Assembly: GCF_030272615.1 (NCBI RefSeq)
Contig: NC_081413.1
Span: 442,145,038 to 442,209,037 of the forward strand
Direction of reading: 5' to 3'
DNA from: Cryptomeria japonica
Taxonomy: Eukaryota > Streptophyta > Pinopsida > Cupressales > Cupressaceae
DNA: 64,000 nucleotides
Shown: one piece after another, positions 11,351 to 24,100 of the stretch
How positions within the stretch are numbered: position 1 is the stretch's first letter
Layout of the letters: each line of letters begins with the position of its first letter
Notes under the pieces: generated by a model
Seen by the model: only the letters and a program-made list of their open reading frames with translations
Database searches by the model: none
What the model was told of the DNA's origin: nothing
Program-made: the position numbers and the translations under genes

Positions 11351-14303
11351 ATTGTCACTCAAATTGCACTCGTAGTGCACAAGCTGAAAGCTCAAGCAAC
11401 TTGGTAACACATGGGATACTTCTCAGGCTTGTGGGTTACCTATAGTGAGAATTAACCTCCAGATGAAGGGCTGGTTCCTTGCGAATAATTCTAAATATTT
11501 ACCAAGGAAAGGGATAGGAAAACTTAAAATGAAACTAGAAAGAAATTGCAAATGCTAAGCGAAGGTGAATCATCAATAAGATATCTCAAAATGACAGATA
11601 CAATCCTAAAAACACCAATCTGCAAAAATAGACTTCTGGTTCATAACACATAAATATTTCATGCAAAGGATTTAAACTTTAATAAATTGAAAGAAAAGAA
11701 AAAAGTTTCACAACCAACCAAATGAGCCAATTTATCACAATGCACAACCTATGACTTACAAATGAGACAAAAAATTCAAAGGTTATCTAGACAATAACAC
11801 AATAAACTAGCTCGCAATCATGAATAAGAAAATGAACTATAAAGACATAAGGCATAAGCTAGTAATTTTTATTCAAAATTCTTTCATAAAGCTGCATATG
11901 AGCTACAAGAATGTATTCTCTGCTAAAACTAGCTAGAGAATCATCAAGAACTAGTGAATAAAGATCAAATTTTTTCACTTTATACAAAAGCCTTCCAAAA
12001 GGTAGAGGAAAGATAACTCTAGAATGACTGAAGATGAACTCCCATTGAAAATATCTCCTCTAAAATCTGATCCTCTCATAGAAATAAAAAGCCACCAAAA
12101 AGGCTTCAAAACATGCAAAAAGAACTCATGAGAAGTTGCTCTTAAGCTGGATAATTCATTTCACATTCTTAGTCAACTAAAGGTTGACCCATGTGGTGCT
12201 CAAAAACAATCCTTATTACCTTAAGATCACAAGAAAAGACTTATGCAAACTTCTCTAAGCTTAATAATCACCTGCATTAACTAGATGACTTCCTCTTATT
12301 TTGCATGGATCCTGGACGCTACCTTGCCTGCCACCACTTTTGGCTTCTGAATGTAATTAACATTTTTTTTCTTCGTCAGGTCATTAGGTTAGCACGGAAA
12401 CACTTATTCTGATGGTTAATGATACACTCCATTTCACCTATTTTTCTATCGGGCCAACCACGTGTCACATCCTAGTTGGTTCTAAGGTTCTTGCCCTGCC
12501 ATCTTAGCACGACCTGGACTCACTACTAGAATGAAGCTCTTCTGTCTGATCAACCTTAATCGACATTCTTTATTTCTTCCTCTAAATTGCTTCCTTAGCG
12601 GGCCCCACTACTTGGTCACCAAGTCACGGTGATTAAACATTGCACTTCTTCATCATGCAGTATAGTGACCACCACTCGATCTGTGTGATCACTTGCTTTC
12701 TTTTTACCTCTGCTGGTTTTCTTTTATTTTCCTAGGCCCATAGGAATGAGTGATTATAATGAACTTTGAATCATTAAACCATTTTGAAGCATTAAACCAT
12801 TGAAATTTGAACCATTTTGAAGTTCAAGTTCAAGGTTGACTTAGACATCCGCTCATCTATAGACTTTTTGCACGTGCCAACCTCTAATTTTCTCGCAGGT
12901 CAAGTTCGTCTTCCATCTAGACCACCATCTGGACTGGACCCACCTTGTCACCAAGTCGAATGAGATAACTGGAGGAGCAACATTTCCTTGCGGCTTAGCG
13001 ACCACCATCAGATCTGTGCGATCATCATTGGATGTGATAAAATCTGCTTGATCTTTTCTCTGACTGATCTTTGTTCTTGTGTCGCATCATCAACGTGTGT
13101 CACCCTCTAATTGGCTCATGAGATCTGCCTAGGAACCACCTGTCTATCGCATATCACCACATGTCAACTTGTGATTTTCTCAGAGTCCACCTTGACACCA
13201 CCTAGGATGCCACTTGTTGTGGGGTATTCATTTCGGGCTCTTCATAACTGTGGTACAGTGATAGTAATGGATAGCCCCAAAATGTCACTTTGTTGTTCAA
13301 TCTCTCTTGATCTGATGGTCGATCTTTACTCTTTGTTCTGCCATGTTATCAGTCGCCAAGTCGCGGCAATAATCCAGTGTGCATATTTTCATTACGACAG
13401 TCATTAGATCTCCACAATCTGCATCCGATCTTTCTAACTTGCTCAACCTTTAACCTCTTCCTACCAGCCAGTCACAAAATTAAAACACCTTGAGATGCAC
13501 ATGCATGCAGGGTCCATTGGGTGACATGACACTTCTTGTCAAAAGCTCATAAAATTTGACACTATAGTTATATGTGACTTTAGCTTTAAATACAAAAATG
13601 CTCCTCCCCCACGACCATTGTGGGATAAATGTTCTTCCTACCTGGCGATTGAAAATTCTTCGAAGTTCTCTAGCCTTTTAAAACCCTCTTTGGTGCCCAA
13701 GTAAAAACTTTACACAGGTCAATTGCATTTGCTCTGAGCTTCTTTTTGCCTTTCATCAGCTACGTAGGGGATTTGACGATACACTTGCCAACATGAATTT
13801 GCTTGAAGGTTTTAATAGGCCACACTATTTCATCTGCAATGGAGCATAAATATCTCTGTGGTCTACAACATGCTGAGCTCAACCCTCATGGGAGCCACAT
13901 TTTAACCCACATGCTGTCTTACTTTCCTCTATCTGCACATGAAGCAAACAAGTTAAACAAAAATAGTGCATTTCTCCCTGGTTCATGATTTGATATTTTC
14001 AAAATGAATGAATGCAAGGCTTCATTAGGGCACTAAATTTGGCATGTGCAAAATTTGGTAACAATAACTGGTACCAACACCACATTGATCAAACATATGA
14101 TAACATCATTAGTCTTACATCCTATGCATAGTTTACATTATAGTTTTGCACCAATCTCTCCAATGAGAGTGTCATGATACATTATTCATATAAATTATAT
14201 CCAATTAAAAAGTGCATAGATTAATCTCTTACATACATCAAAGAATACACTTGCATCTTGAATCCATAGCACTAGAATTGAAGAGAAGAAGAACCATCCA
14301 CCA
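11351..14303 (-). other. Presumed 5' LTR of element B (outer edge uncertain)
   Basis: About 2.95 kb without sustained coding potential lies between the primer-site-like sequence of B and the copia integrase of A. It has mixed GC content, with CACGTG-like and CCACCA-rich stretches at 12.3-13.5 kb. The copia frame begins abruptly at about 14304 with FNDLV. The bases just before it do not encode the conserved LGH context, so 14303 is a real junction. Without the 3' LTR (off window) the outer boundary cannot be proven, and part of this stretch could belong to something else. Confidence 0.45.
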
Positions 14304-14304
14304 G

Positions 14305-14749
14305 TTTTAATGATTTGGTGAATATTAGCTCAACAAGTGCAGTAAGAGATTTAACAAGGTCGACTAAACTAGATAACAATATTTGTAAGGAATATCAAGA
14401 GGGAAAGCAAATAAAAGGAACATTTAAAGGAAAGGAAAATTCTTCTACCAGGCTATTGGACTTAGTGAACACAAACTTATGTGGTCCTACCAGAACAAGG
14501 AGTATACAAGGTGATAAATATTTCATGCTCTTAATTGATGATTACTCTAGAATGACATGGGTTACTTTACTAAGAGAGAATTTAGAAGCATTAGAAAAAT
14601 TCAAGATATTCAAGGAAAGAGTTGAGAATGAAGTTGATAGAAGAATTAAGTGTTTGAGATCTAATAGAGGAGGAGAATTTATTCTTGATGAGTTTAACAA
14701 TTTCTATGAAAAGCATGGAGTTAGAAGACAATTATCTACTCCTAGGATA
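14305..14749 (+). pseudogene. Element A integrase, first part
   Basis: Reads FNDLVNISSTSAVRDL, then a zinc-binding remnant around NICKEYQEGKQ, then the integrase core: LLDLVNTNLCGP, YFMLLIDDYSRMTWVTLL (first catalytic D region), IKCLRSNRGGEF and RRQLSTPRI. The protein breaks exactly at GGATA, the duplicated target of the inserted LTR, and continues at 16216 with PQHNGV. The final bases of the uninterrupted frame past 14749 belong to the inserted LTR, not to integrase. Confidence 0.88.
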
Positions 14750-16210
14750 TGTTGGCATTACAATAGAAAGGAGATTGTTGGCATTTCAATAAGGATATTG
14801 AGAAGGTTGTTGGAGATTTTTGATATAACTAAAGACAGATGATTACTATCTTAATAATATTATTTTGTCATTGATGTCAAGAAATTGATTTTCTGATTCA
14901 GTATGATGTTGCCATATCTTGAGAAGTATGTGTTGATGAGTATTAGGAGGTCGGCAAGTGACATAGAAAGAATGTGATAATAAAGGGGAGATATAAGTTA
15001 TTCAATGGGCAACTATTACCGAGTTAGACAATGATGAGTTCATGATTGTTTTGATTGTTTTGATATCCTACACATGTTGTTGATTATAAGTTTAATACTG
15101 TATTATGTCACCGAGCAAGGAACCTAGTCGGTAAACCCTAAGGTTATTGATATAGGTTAACAAAGGCAGAATGTCTACCGAGCGAAGTTCAATATTAATC
15201 GAGTAATAACAGAGTTATAATAGATCACATTGGATGGATAAAAGCCTTATTTAATGAAGGATGCTGATGAGCTAGAGATGAATAAATGATTGGTATGTCG
15301 TGCAACAAGTTTGTTAAGGATCTACAACAATGGAAAATCAAGAGGAAGATCTATAGGACATATTGAACCGCAATAACCTAGCACAAGTTCCTAGGAAGGA
15401 ATGCAAGTTCCAAGGTGAGGTAAAACGTTTTTAGATCAAAGAATACATTGAACCTAGTCAAGTTTAATGATCTAATGGCTAAGATTGATCATGGGAAATG
15501 TGATCAAGGAGATTAAGCGGTTAGAAAATGTTTATAAATAAGGATTTGTTGATAAACAATATATGCAGGCAAATGTATGCACAGTAATGCTACAGGAATG
15601 TTTACCAAGCTTACAAGCTTGAAGATCTGATTGAAGAACAGATTGAGAAGTCCAGTAAGCCCATCAAGGGATTAGATAAGTCTTATGACAAGATTGTTTT
15701 GAGCAAATAAGAATTTCCTTTAGCATTTCAGATGTGAAGTTGTAGATATATTTTATTATTGTTGTTTATTTTGTAAGTGACAATAAATCTCTTAACCGAG
15801 TGGACCTAACAGTCTTATTTGTAAACCCTCTAGCAAGGTAACATTATAAATGAGTGTTTGAAATCCTTTGACAAGTTCACTTCTAACAAAGTGCAAGACT
15901 CTAACAAGTCTAAGGGAAATTCCTTAACCGGGTCACATCTACCAATGTGTTTGTAATCTTTAACAGGATTTGCTTTTAACTGAGCATACTCTAGAAGGGT
16001 ATATTTCTTAGTGGGTCCGAAATCCCACAGTGGTTTTTCCCTATTTGGGTTTCCATGTTAAATCTTTATGAGTTAGCATGTTTTACAGTTTTGGTTATGT
16101 ATTCTAAAGTATAAGCTACCGAGGTTGAATATGTTGAATATATTGAAGATTAAGTTTGTATGATTCACCCCCCATCTCATCTTATTTACTATTAGCATCA
16201 GAACTTTACA
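14750..16210 (+). mobile_element. Copia-type LTR insertion (near-solo LTR) inside the integrase of A
   Basis: Begins TGTTGGCATT and ends TTTACA (TG...CA), flanked by GGATA on both sides (14745-14749 and 16211-16215). The interior shares LTR-like landmarks with the LTRs of E: GGTTTTTCCC, TTTGGGTTTCCA and a terminal ATTCACCCCCC. The last 25 bases contain TAGCATCAGAAC, which resembles the iMet primer-binding site (GGTATCAGAGC). A clean solo LTR should not keep that, so this is an LTR plus a short internal remnant, or an LTR whose end happens to look that way. A second TGTTGGCATT occurs at about 14774 after a purine run. Confidence 0.85.
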
Positions 16211-16215
16211 GGATA

Positions 16216-16995
16216 CCACAACATAATGGTGTATCAAAAAGAATGAATATAACTATACAAGAGACAACCACAATGATGATTAAAGGAGCAGGTCTACCCA
16301 AGGTTTACTTGAGAGAACTTATACATACAACAATATACACCCTTAATACAATTTTATTTTAGAAGAGATACGGGAAGAAATCATATGAACTATGACATGG
16401 GACGATTTTAACAGTGAAGTATTTCAAGGTGTTTGGAGGTAGATGTTATATCCAAAGAGATGAAGATAATCTTGGAAACTTTGATAGTAGAGTAGATGAA
16501 GGCATATTCCTAGGATACTCTACAAGGAGCAAGGCATACTGGTGTTATAGATAATTACTAAACAAAATTATTGAGAGTGCAAATGTGAAGGTTGATGAAG
16601 ATATTTCTAAAGATTGATAAATTGGTAGGATATGAATTAGATGAGTCCATTGACAAAAGAAAGGAGGAAGAAAATAAAGAAGAAAAATAAAAAGAAACTC
16701 ATGATGCTTCAACAACTACATCAAAGACCCCGAGTTATGTATAGAGGAATCACTTTGAGGATCAGATTATTGGAAACACAAACAAATGAATTATCAAAAG
16801 ATGTAAGGTGGCTCAAGAACAAGTTTTGTTATGCTTACTTTTTGAGACTGAACCAAAGTCAGTAGAAGAAGCTCACAATGATCAAAATTGGATATAGGCA
16901 ATGAGAGAAGAACTAGAATAGATTGAGAAAAATTAGACATGGGAACTTGTACATAGACCGGTAGATTAAAATGTAATTGGAATAAAGTGGGTATT
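16216..16995 (+). pseudogene. Element A integrase second part and pol linker
   Basis: Continues the integrase after the LTR insert: PQHNGVSKRMN (catalytic E of the D,D,E triad replaced by K in this decayed copy; canonical NGVAERKN), then GLPKVYLRELIHTTIYTLN. The C-terminal integrase domain is KVFGGRCYIQRDEDNLGNF and EGIFLGYSTRSKAY. A K/E-rich linker leads to EPKSVEEAHNDQNW and VIGIKWV at the start of RT. Several stops are present. The frame breaks at GGTATT, the target of the SINE-like insertion. Confidence 0.85.
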
Positions 16996-17371
16996 GTTGC
17001 AAGGTGAGTGCCCTTGGTCTCCTTATGTTGTGCAGCACATAGCTCAGGTTGATGACATGGCTTAACCGCCTCCTATGGATTCTATAAGTCTAGTGGTTGT
17101 ATCGGGCATTAAAAGGTTGATCTTTTGGTGCAACAAAAACCATACTTGTAACAAGTGGTAACAGGGCTTGGGTCATAGATTCAAACCCCTTCACTTGTGC
17201 TGGGTAGGGGATTGCTGCAAGGTGTTCACTCTTGGTCTCCTTGTGTTGTGAAACATAGTGCTCAGGTTTGTGACATGGATTAACCACCTCCTATGGATTA
17301 TATAACTCTAGTGGTTGTATCGAGCATTAAAAGGTCAATCTTTTGGTGCAACGAAAACTATACTTGTAATA
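16996..17371 (+). mobile_element. SINE-like insertion, dimeric, at the start of the RT of A
   Basis: A 376-bp insert flanked by GGTATT (16990-16995 and 17372-17377). Excision restores KWVFQNKMDEDG. The insert consists of two diverged copies of a roughly 165-bp unit (from 16996 and from 17213) separated by about 55 bp. Each unit contains TAGTGGTTGTATCG (box A-like). The middle holds GATTCAAACCCC (box B-like), as in tRNA-derived SINEs. The 3' end is CTTGTAAT(A) rather than poly(A). No coding capacity. Confidence 0.75.
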
Positions 17372-17377
17372 GGTATT

Positions 17378-18491
17378 TCAGAACAAGATGGATGAAGATG
17401 GAAAGGTTGTAAGAAAAAAAGCATGGTTGGCTTGCAAGGGTTACACTCAGGTTGAAGGCATTGATTTTGTGGAAACATTTTCTCTAGTTGCTTGGATGAA
17501 AGCTATTAGGATGTACTTAGCTTTTGTAGCTTTCAAGGATTTCAAAGTTTATCAGATGGATGCAAAATCAAAATTTTTGAACGGTGAATTAAAAGAAGTT
17601 TACATTGAACAAATGGAAGGATTTAAGTTGAGAGATGATGTAGATATTTATTGTAGGTTAAAGAAGGCTTTGTATGGATTGAAACAAGCTCCTAGAGATT
17701 GGTATGGAAGGCTAAACAAGTATTTGATTGGTCAAGGTTTTCAAAAGGGAACTGCTAATAGCAATCTCTATTTCAAAGTTGATACAGATAAAATCTTAAT
17801 TGTTGTGGTGTAGGTTGATGACATAATATTTGGAGGAAATAATGGTATGTGGAGAAGGTTTGTTGTTGAGATGCAGAAGGAATTTGAGATGTTTATGATT
17901 GTTGAGTTGAATTTCTTTTTGGGATTTCAGGTGAATCAAAATAGCAAAAGAATTTTCATTTCTCAATTTAAAAATATCAAATAATTGTTAAAGAAGTTTT
18001 ATTTCGGGAATTCCAAAATTGTGCGTACACCTATGACCACCATATACAAGTTTAAAAAACATGATAAATCTCCTAAGGATGATGCAAGTAAGTATAAATC
18101 AATGATTGGAGGATTGTTATATTTGACAGCAACCAGGCTGGATATCATGTATGCTATTTTTTTAGCAGTTAGATTTCAGCAAGAAACAAAAGAATCACAT
18201 GTTATTGTAGTAAAGAGAATATTTAGATATTTGGAAGGAATAGAAGAGTTCAGATTATAGTAGCCCAAAGATTCAAATTTTACTTTGACAAATTTTACAA
18301 ATGCGGATTAGGCAGGAAGTGTTGATGGCATAAAAAGTATAAGTGGTGGAACATTTTTCCTTAGCTCCTAGTTAGTTTCTTGGTCAAGGAAGAAGAAGGA
18401 TTATATGTCTCTATCCACTACTGAAGCTGAATATATTGCTAAATCTTCATTTTGCACACAAGTACATTAGATGAAATAGACTTTGAAGGAT
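17378..18491 (+). pseudogene. Element A reverse transcriptase and RNase H, first part
   Basis: Classic copia RT: KMDEDGKVVRKKAWLACKGY, GIDFVETFSLVAWMKAIRM, VYQMDAKSKFLNGELKEVY, KKALYGLKQAPRDWYGRL. The catalytic box reads stop-VDDIIFGG where YVDD is expected (Tyr codon turned to TAG at about 17811-17813). RNase H follows with MIGGLLYLTATRLDIMYAI, then NAD-stop-AGSVDG (Trp to TAG), SWSRKKKDYMSLSTTEAEY and TLKDIG. At TLKDIG the frame is cut by element E and continues at 32663. Confidence 0.92.
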
Positions 18492-18496
18492 ATTGG

Positions 18497-19618
18497 TGTT
18501 GGCATTTTTGATGTTTATGTTGTGATTGACATTGATGGACACACACTTGCATTAAGATCCTCTTTATATGTATGAGTAAGAGCCCAACCGGTATTTGTTT
18601 CAACCGCTATGTTGCAGGTATGTTGTATTATAGTCATTAGACTATTGATGTTTTGCAGAATGTGTTTACCGGTCCAAAGCAGCATGTTGACCTCAAGCGG
18701 TATGAGGGATTAAAACAGCATAACACATTTCTACCAGTCTTCATTTTTGTCAAATCGGCAACCTACTTTATGTATGAACCGGTAATACTCTGTGATGAGT
18801 TACCAACCGGCATTTTGTGATGAGTTACCAATCCACCGATTGTTTCACAGTGCTGACACACTAGCGGTTCTTCTTGTGTCGTGTTACTGAGTATGTCTAG
18901 ATTCATTGAACCTAGGAAATTGAAATATAATCCTATTGGACCAACATGAAATCAGATTCCTTTAAAAAGACATCATGACTAGGATTTTAGGTTGTTGTTG
19001 AAAGGGTTTATGTTGTTGCTAGGGTTTAAGGTGGTTGATGAGTTGAAAAGAATATGAATGTGCAGAAGATTGAAGTAATTCAGGAGTGCATTAAGAACGA
19101 GCTATCAAGGATCTAACCAAGGAGTCTGTGCTATTAGATAGATCAAACACTTGTTGATTACTCACATCTTTGACAAGTCTATAGCCCTTAACCGAATAGG
19201 CCCAAAATCCTTTTGTAAAATCCTCTAACAAGGTGGTTCACCTCTGTGAATCTAAAATCCTCTAGCAAGGTAGTCCTTGATCGGGCTTATCTCCTAATAG
19301 AGATTGAGATTCCTAACAGGATCTGTTCTGGTGAAGAACATTATAAGACCTTAACTGGTCTGACCTTAACCGGTCTGGTTTCTATTCTGCAGATAGTGAC
19401 TTGTGAGTTCCATCTCACTATGGTTTTTCCCGTTTGGGTTTCCACGTCAAATATCTTGTGTTATGGTTGTATTGCTTTTGTGGGTGAATGCTTTATTTGG
19501 ATTTTGGTTTGCATGTGTGATAACCAGTCTGTCTGTTAAACTGTTTTACCGGTTTATCTTTACACTATTTAAGTGTTTAAGTACAGTGCTAATTCACCCC
19601 CCCTCTTAGTATTCATCA
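18497..19618 (+). repeat. 5' LTR of element E
   Basis: 1,122 bp, starting TGTTGGCATTTTTGATG and ending TTAGTATTCATCA. It matches 31523-32657 over its whole length, with scattered substitutions and a 13-bp difference near the 3' end. It has a C-run (CACCCCCCCTCTTAG) just before its end. Open stretches within it recur in the 3' LTR and are not genes. Confidence 0.95.
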
Positions 19619-19620
19619 AT

Positions 19621-19632
19621 TGTTATCAGAGC
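19621..19632 (+). other. Primer-binding site of element E (initiator-Met tRNA type)
   Basis: TGTTATCAGAGC immediately follows the 5' LTR. It differs at one base from TGGTATCAGAGC, the usual iMet-tRNA-complementary site of copia elements. Confidence 0.85.
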
Positions 19633-19668
19633 CTACCTTTCTATAAGTTTAACCACTTGGAAAGAGAT

Positions 19669-20272
19669 ATGGGAGAATACACCTTGAGGTAACTTACTCT
19701 ATGGCTCACTCAGTCTGAGCAAGCCTATGATGATCTTATGGTCAAATACAAGGCATCTCAAGCAAAAAGGAGAGAACATGCAGAAAAGATGATGGACCTA
19801 TCTAAAAATAGTTTTGTAGATGAAGCAGACATGAAAGCCCTAATTGTAGAAGTAAATAAGTTGAATGAATCAAACTCCAACCTGAGAAAGGAGTTGGAAG
19901 GACTGACTATCCAGATGTGTCAAGAGCTTGAGAACCAGAGAAAAACTGAAGACCTAGTGAAAGAAAGAGATTTTGAGATCTCCAAGTTGAAACAAGAGAT
20001 GAGTGCCCTAAATGTTCAACTCCATGCAAGTAAGGTGGAAAAGGAAGACATGCAAGGAGAACTGAACACTGCCATCTCTAAGAATGAAAACCTGTTGGAA
20101 ACAAATGTTGCTATTTCCAAAGAACTCTCTGAGTCAAAGGAAATACTTGCTAAGTTCAGCAAAAGTACTGTCAAGCTAGAGCAAAATCTTGAGTCGGCTA
20201 GATCGGTAAAGAATACCAATGGACTTGGTTTCTCTGGACATGAGGAAGGAGAACCTGTTGTCCTCAAAATTT
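19669..20272 (+). pseudogene. Element E gag-like protein, N-terminal coiled-coil part
   Basis: The ATG at 19669 (MGEYTLR, then a TAA where Q is likely, then LTLWLTQSEQAYDDLM) begins a frame of about 200 codons, almost entirely alpha-helical heptads: EVNKLNESNSNLRKELEGL, ERDFEISKLKQEMSALN and NVAISKELSESKEILAKFSK. It ends NTNGLGFSGHEEGE. A coiled coil followed by a K/N-T-x-GLGF tail is how the C-terminal half of SIRE-type copia gag looks just before the zinc knuckles. The usual N-terminal gag domain (UBN2) is not visible. Insertion D interrupts the frame at AAAATTT, and the zinc knuckles follow at 26707. Confidence 0.75.
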
Positions 20273-21163
20273 GATTCCCTTCAATGTCCTTAAGATAATA
20301 TGGTCTAAACTGGGTGCAGAGAAAACATATGACAAGGTTTGATTTAAACCTTCTACACTTCGGGCTTCCTTAGAGCCCAGGTGGGTATACCTTTGTGAAT
20401 TAACTTCACACTTTTAAACAATAAACCCACAACAAACTAGTCTAGAAAACTAGTGGATTCATTCACCTTGAAATCAACTGAAAACAATGAATAGAAACTG
20501 TACTTAACTTCAGCATTTTTGATCAACAAAGTATGCAATAAACAACCTCAATTAACACTAGTGCCTTATCCAAGGTTACAGAGTCACTTAAATTCAAATA
20601 AAACTTCTAAAACAATATATCCTTATGCTTCCCGTCGGCTTGGTTTCCACTAATCCTGATATATGCCTGGCACATACAAGAATTCAATCATTCTAGACTA
20701 AGCTATGGTCCTCAAAATTCACAGTTCCCTCCAAAGAATTTATTGGTATGAGTGATCCCGCGTATTTAATTTCCCTTCTAAAGAGAAAAGCTAACTAACA
20801 CTTATACTGAGATTGCTTTGCAATTCCTTTCAAACTAAACAACCCTGGATTATTCAGAATAAAGACAGTAAATAAATTTGTGAACAAACGTGAAGACAAC
20901 ACATAACTTTTACTCAAAACCGATGGCCTGTATATTGATATTCATTTCAAAGAGTATTACAATAAATTCTGATTCTCCATTAGACTTAGAAAAGCTCAGA
21001 TAAATTTCTGCAGTGTTTTCTTACAAAATTTTGTGATCCCCTTCCCTCTAGTCCTGGTATCCATTTATAACAACATGGATGCACAAAGCTTCGGACTTCT
21101 CAAGGAGAGTTTGTTACAATTATTTCCAAAATTGATGAGGTTACAAATTTTGCGCAAAAGCAG
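20273..21163 (-). other. 3' non-coding tail of element D
   Basis: Downstream of the stop of the long ORF. AT-rich, no reading frame, no A-tail and no polypurine tract followed by an LTR start. I compared it by eye with the leader at 24.9-26.7 kb and saw no shared LTR. Confidence 0.45.
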
Positions 21164-24100
21164 TTATGCGCTCTTTTCAGCCTCTGTAGTCTGTTCAACA
21201 GGTTGTTTAGTTGCAACCTCTTCTGGCTTTTCAGGGGCGCTCTCCAACTGCTCCGGATCATGGGTGGAATATTTAACTTCCCACTCATTATATGTCTCTT
21301 CTGTCGGCCATGAAAAATTAATCACATCATCTTTACTTTTAGTCAACTTTTTCCAAGAATTTCTCAGTTTGTTGACTTCTGAATTAAGAAAACTATAGTG
21401 TGATTTAATTTTTTCTATTTCCTGTATTGTTATAACAAAGAAAGAGGTATCATCAAGATCAATGATTCCCTTTACCCTTGCTGACAATTTGACTTCTATC
21501 TCTTTAAGCCGTATTTCCTTATCTTTCAACTGATCCGGATTGGCAAAAATTCCTGGAAGCAACTCACAAACTTGATTAGTGTATTCCTTCTTAAGTAATT
21601 TAACCCTTCTTTCCACATTATCCACTTCTGCTGCCAATTGCAATAAGATCTTAGCGATATCAGAAGTGGATTTGATAATGGGATTAGCTCTTGCTTCATC
21701 ACAGGATACACACATGAACTCTAGATCTTGCTCCCTAGGCCTCCATCTGTCAAAAATGGGTGTCAAAATGGCGTTATCTCTCCTTAATTCATTCCATATC
21801 TCCATGACCTTTCCCACACTATTGTGAAGTAGTGAGGCATTTATAGTATCTGCAAAATTGGAGATTGTGGCTTTTATTTTCTCCTCATACTTCCCTGCAT
21901 AAAAGGCCTGAGCTTGCTTTAGGTTCTCCAATTCTTGGGGAGTTATCTCAATCATTTGGGAGTTGGAAGGCGCAGGAGATGGTGGGAGCTCAATAATGGG
22001 GCTAGTAGGTGGAGGTCTTGCAGGAGAAGAGGCAATCATCAATGTTGAAGACTCACCTTGTTGGTGTTGTCCCATCAGCTGGCTCTGCAATTTGGCAATG
22101 ATGCTATCCTTGCCTCTTACCTCCTCCTTGACACTGTCATAGGCCTTCAAAACTATTTCCAATTTAATCTGGAGGGCCTCCTTTTCTTTAGCTCCCTTCT
22201 CAGCCACTGCAACACTAAATTTTGTAGTTTCTAGCACAGTGCTAGCAGCCTCTACTACCCCTGTACTCTGTACTCTTTTGACCATCAATCCACCAAGGTG
22301 ACTTGACCCTGAAGTGTCTTTACCTTTCTTGTCCTCATTCCTTTTGAGGGACCACATAACTAGTGCAGCATTGTCCTTACTGAATGTAACCCCTTCCATG
22401 GGTTTAGTCTCTTTTCTTACTGCATCTAGCACCAAAGCATCAGCAATATTCCATTCTGGTAAAATGAGCACTCCAGCTTGTGCTACTAGATCCCTTCCCT
22501 GTTCAGGAGTGATGGTTTTAAATTCTTCCATCATCTCCTATTTTATTTCTTCTTCCACTGAGGCTGGATCTTTGTTAGGCTGCTCTGCCTTTCTTGTTTC
22601 ACATCTAGCATTATATGTATCTATATGTTGCTTCCAGACAAATTGCATGAATGCTTCAGATGTGACGAAGTTATCATCAGCTAAAAAGGCACTACTGGCC
22701 TTCTTTATCTCAGGATCCCACTCCTGGCCCTTAAGTTCAGTTGAGGTGATGTCCATTTGTGCTTCAGTGGGCTCTTCTAGCATCCCTTCTTCCACTTCAT
22801 CATAAGTGTATGCAATTTCCCCCAAGCTGCCCAACTGCGAGAGGTATTCAGCTGCTGCTTGTTCATCTCCTATGTGGATAGGGGATTGGGATGGGGAATA
22901 CAAGGGTGTATCTGATTGCACTTCCTTCCCCACCCTTTGCTTCTTTGGGCTGTCCTGGATGTCAATGACATCTTGCACCTTCCTCTTTCCTTTGGATGAA
23001 GAGGGCTCCCTTGTTGTAGGCACCAGCACACTGTAACCTGATTTCTTATGCAGGGTGTAGTCACCAGGAGGGATTGCTTTAGTGGAAGCTAACTTGCCCA
23101 AAATCATTCTAGCCTTTTCAGGGTTGCTCTTAATTACAGCTTCCCTCTTTTCCTTTAGTGTTTGCATCACATCTTCAAAGCAAACAATCAAAAATTTTAT
23201 TTTTTCTTCCAATGGGAAGAAGCTAGACAATGGGTCATAGCTAGCATCAAATTGATGCACAAAATCCAAGGCTTTCTTGTAAGCCACCCATTTTTCTTTC
23301 CTCAACTCCTGTTCATCTAAATCAAATTCATTCCTGATGAGGTCTTCAGGAAAGTGGAATTGATGAGGCCTACCTCTGCATGCTACCTTCTTCTTGAACA
23401 CACCATTGTAGAAGTCCTCTGGATCAACACATCTGGACACTGCAGTGGATAAATGGTAGGGTTTGAGGAAATCCTCAAAACAATTCTAGCCTCCCTTTGT
23501 AATTACAAATTGGTGGGCTATTGTAGCTATAGGGAAAATAGTCCCTTTACCTCTGCCTGTTAGCTCTGCCTCTTGTAGGCCACCAATTTGTCTAAGGATC
23601 TCAGCTATTCCCACTTTGAGAGGGACCTGGTATGGTAACAAAAATGGGGTGCCTCTGAAACCAAAAACTCTGAAAACCATGGAGACTAGATATAAGTACA
23701 TGTCACCCCAGTTATGAACAATTTTGATGTTCTCTGCGAATTCTTTTGGCCTTAGGAATTCCAGAAGAACCTTGGGGACTCTTGGGTTATCAGAGCAAAG
23801 GAGGGTCCTTATTTTGGATGCAAAATATTTATCGAACTTTAGGAAACTAGCATCCTCTCTGTCCCATGACAACACAGTGCTCCATAGTTGTACTGGCATC
23901 TTTTCTCCTTCCTTCTCTTTTACCAGGTCCATTCCACTGGCAAAATAATCACCACCTTTGAAGAGGAAAAGGTGCATCAAGAGTGAGTACCATCTGAATG
24001 GCCTATCCACCTTCCCATTTTTTATTCCTATCAACCCTCCATGGATAGCATCGGCAATATAAGAAGCATAATCAAATGTAATAGCAAGAGAAGGATTCAA

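Larger units (their letters stand above)
1..14303 (-). mobile_element. Element B: Ty3/gypsy LTR retrotransposon, partial, interrupted by C
   Basis: A minus-strand gypsy-type element read from right to left: 5' LTR/leader region, primer-binding-like site, gag, protease, an RNase H-like module, RT and the start of the RT-linked RNase H. The gag frame stops at about 10363 and resumes at 3956, so about 6.4 kb between them (element C) was inserted later. The 3' part (integrase, 3' LTR) lies beyond the left edge, so no LTR pair can be compared. Several in-frame stops show that the copy is dead. Its right edge abuts the middle of a copia integrase at about 14304, so B either inserted into copia A or marks where A was truncated. 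Confidence 0.8.

Noticed and set aside
13111-13407. Plus-strand ORF of about 98 codons in the presumed LTR of B
   Set aside because: No recognisable domain or homologous neighbour; opposite to the orientation of the element.
19246-19609. Protein-coding ORFs in the LTR of E, repeated near 32272-32674
   Set aside because: Identical stretches in both LTRs, no domains; chance frames within LTR sequence.
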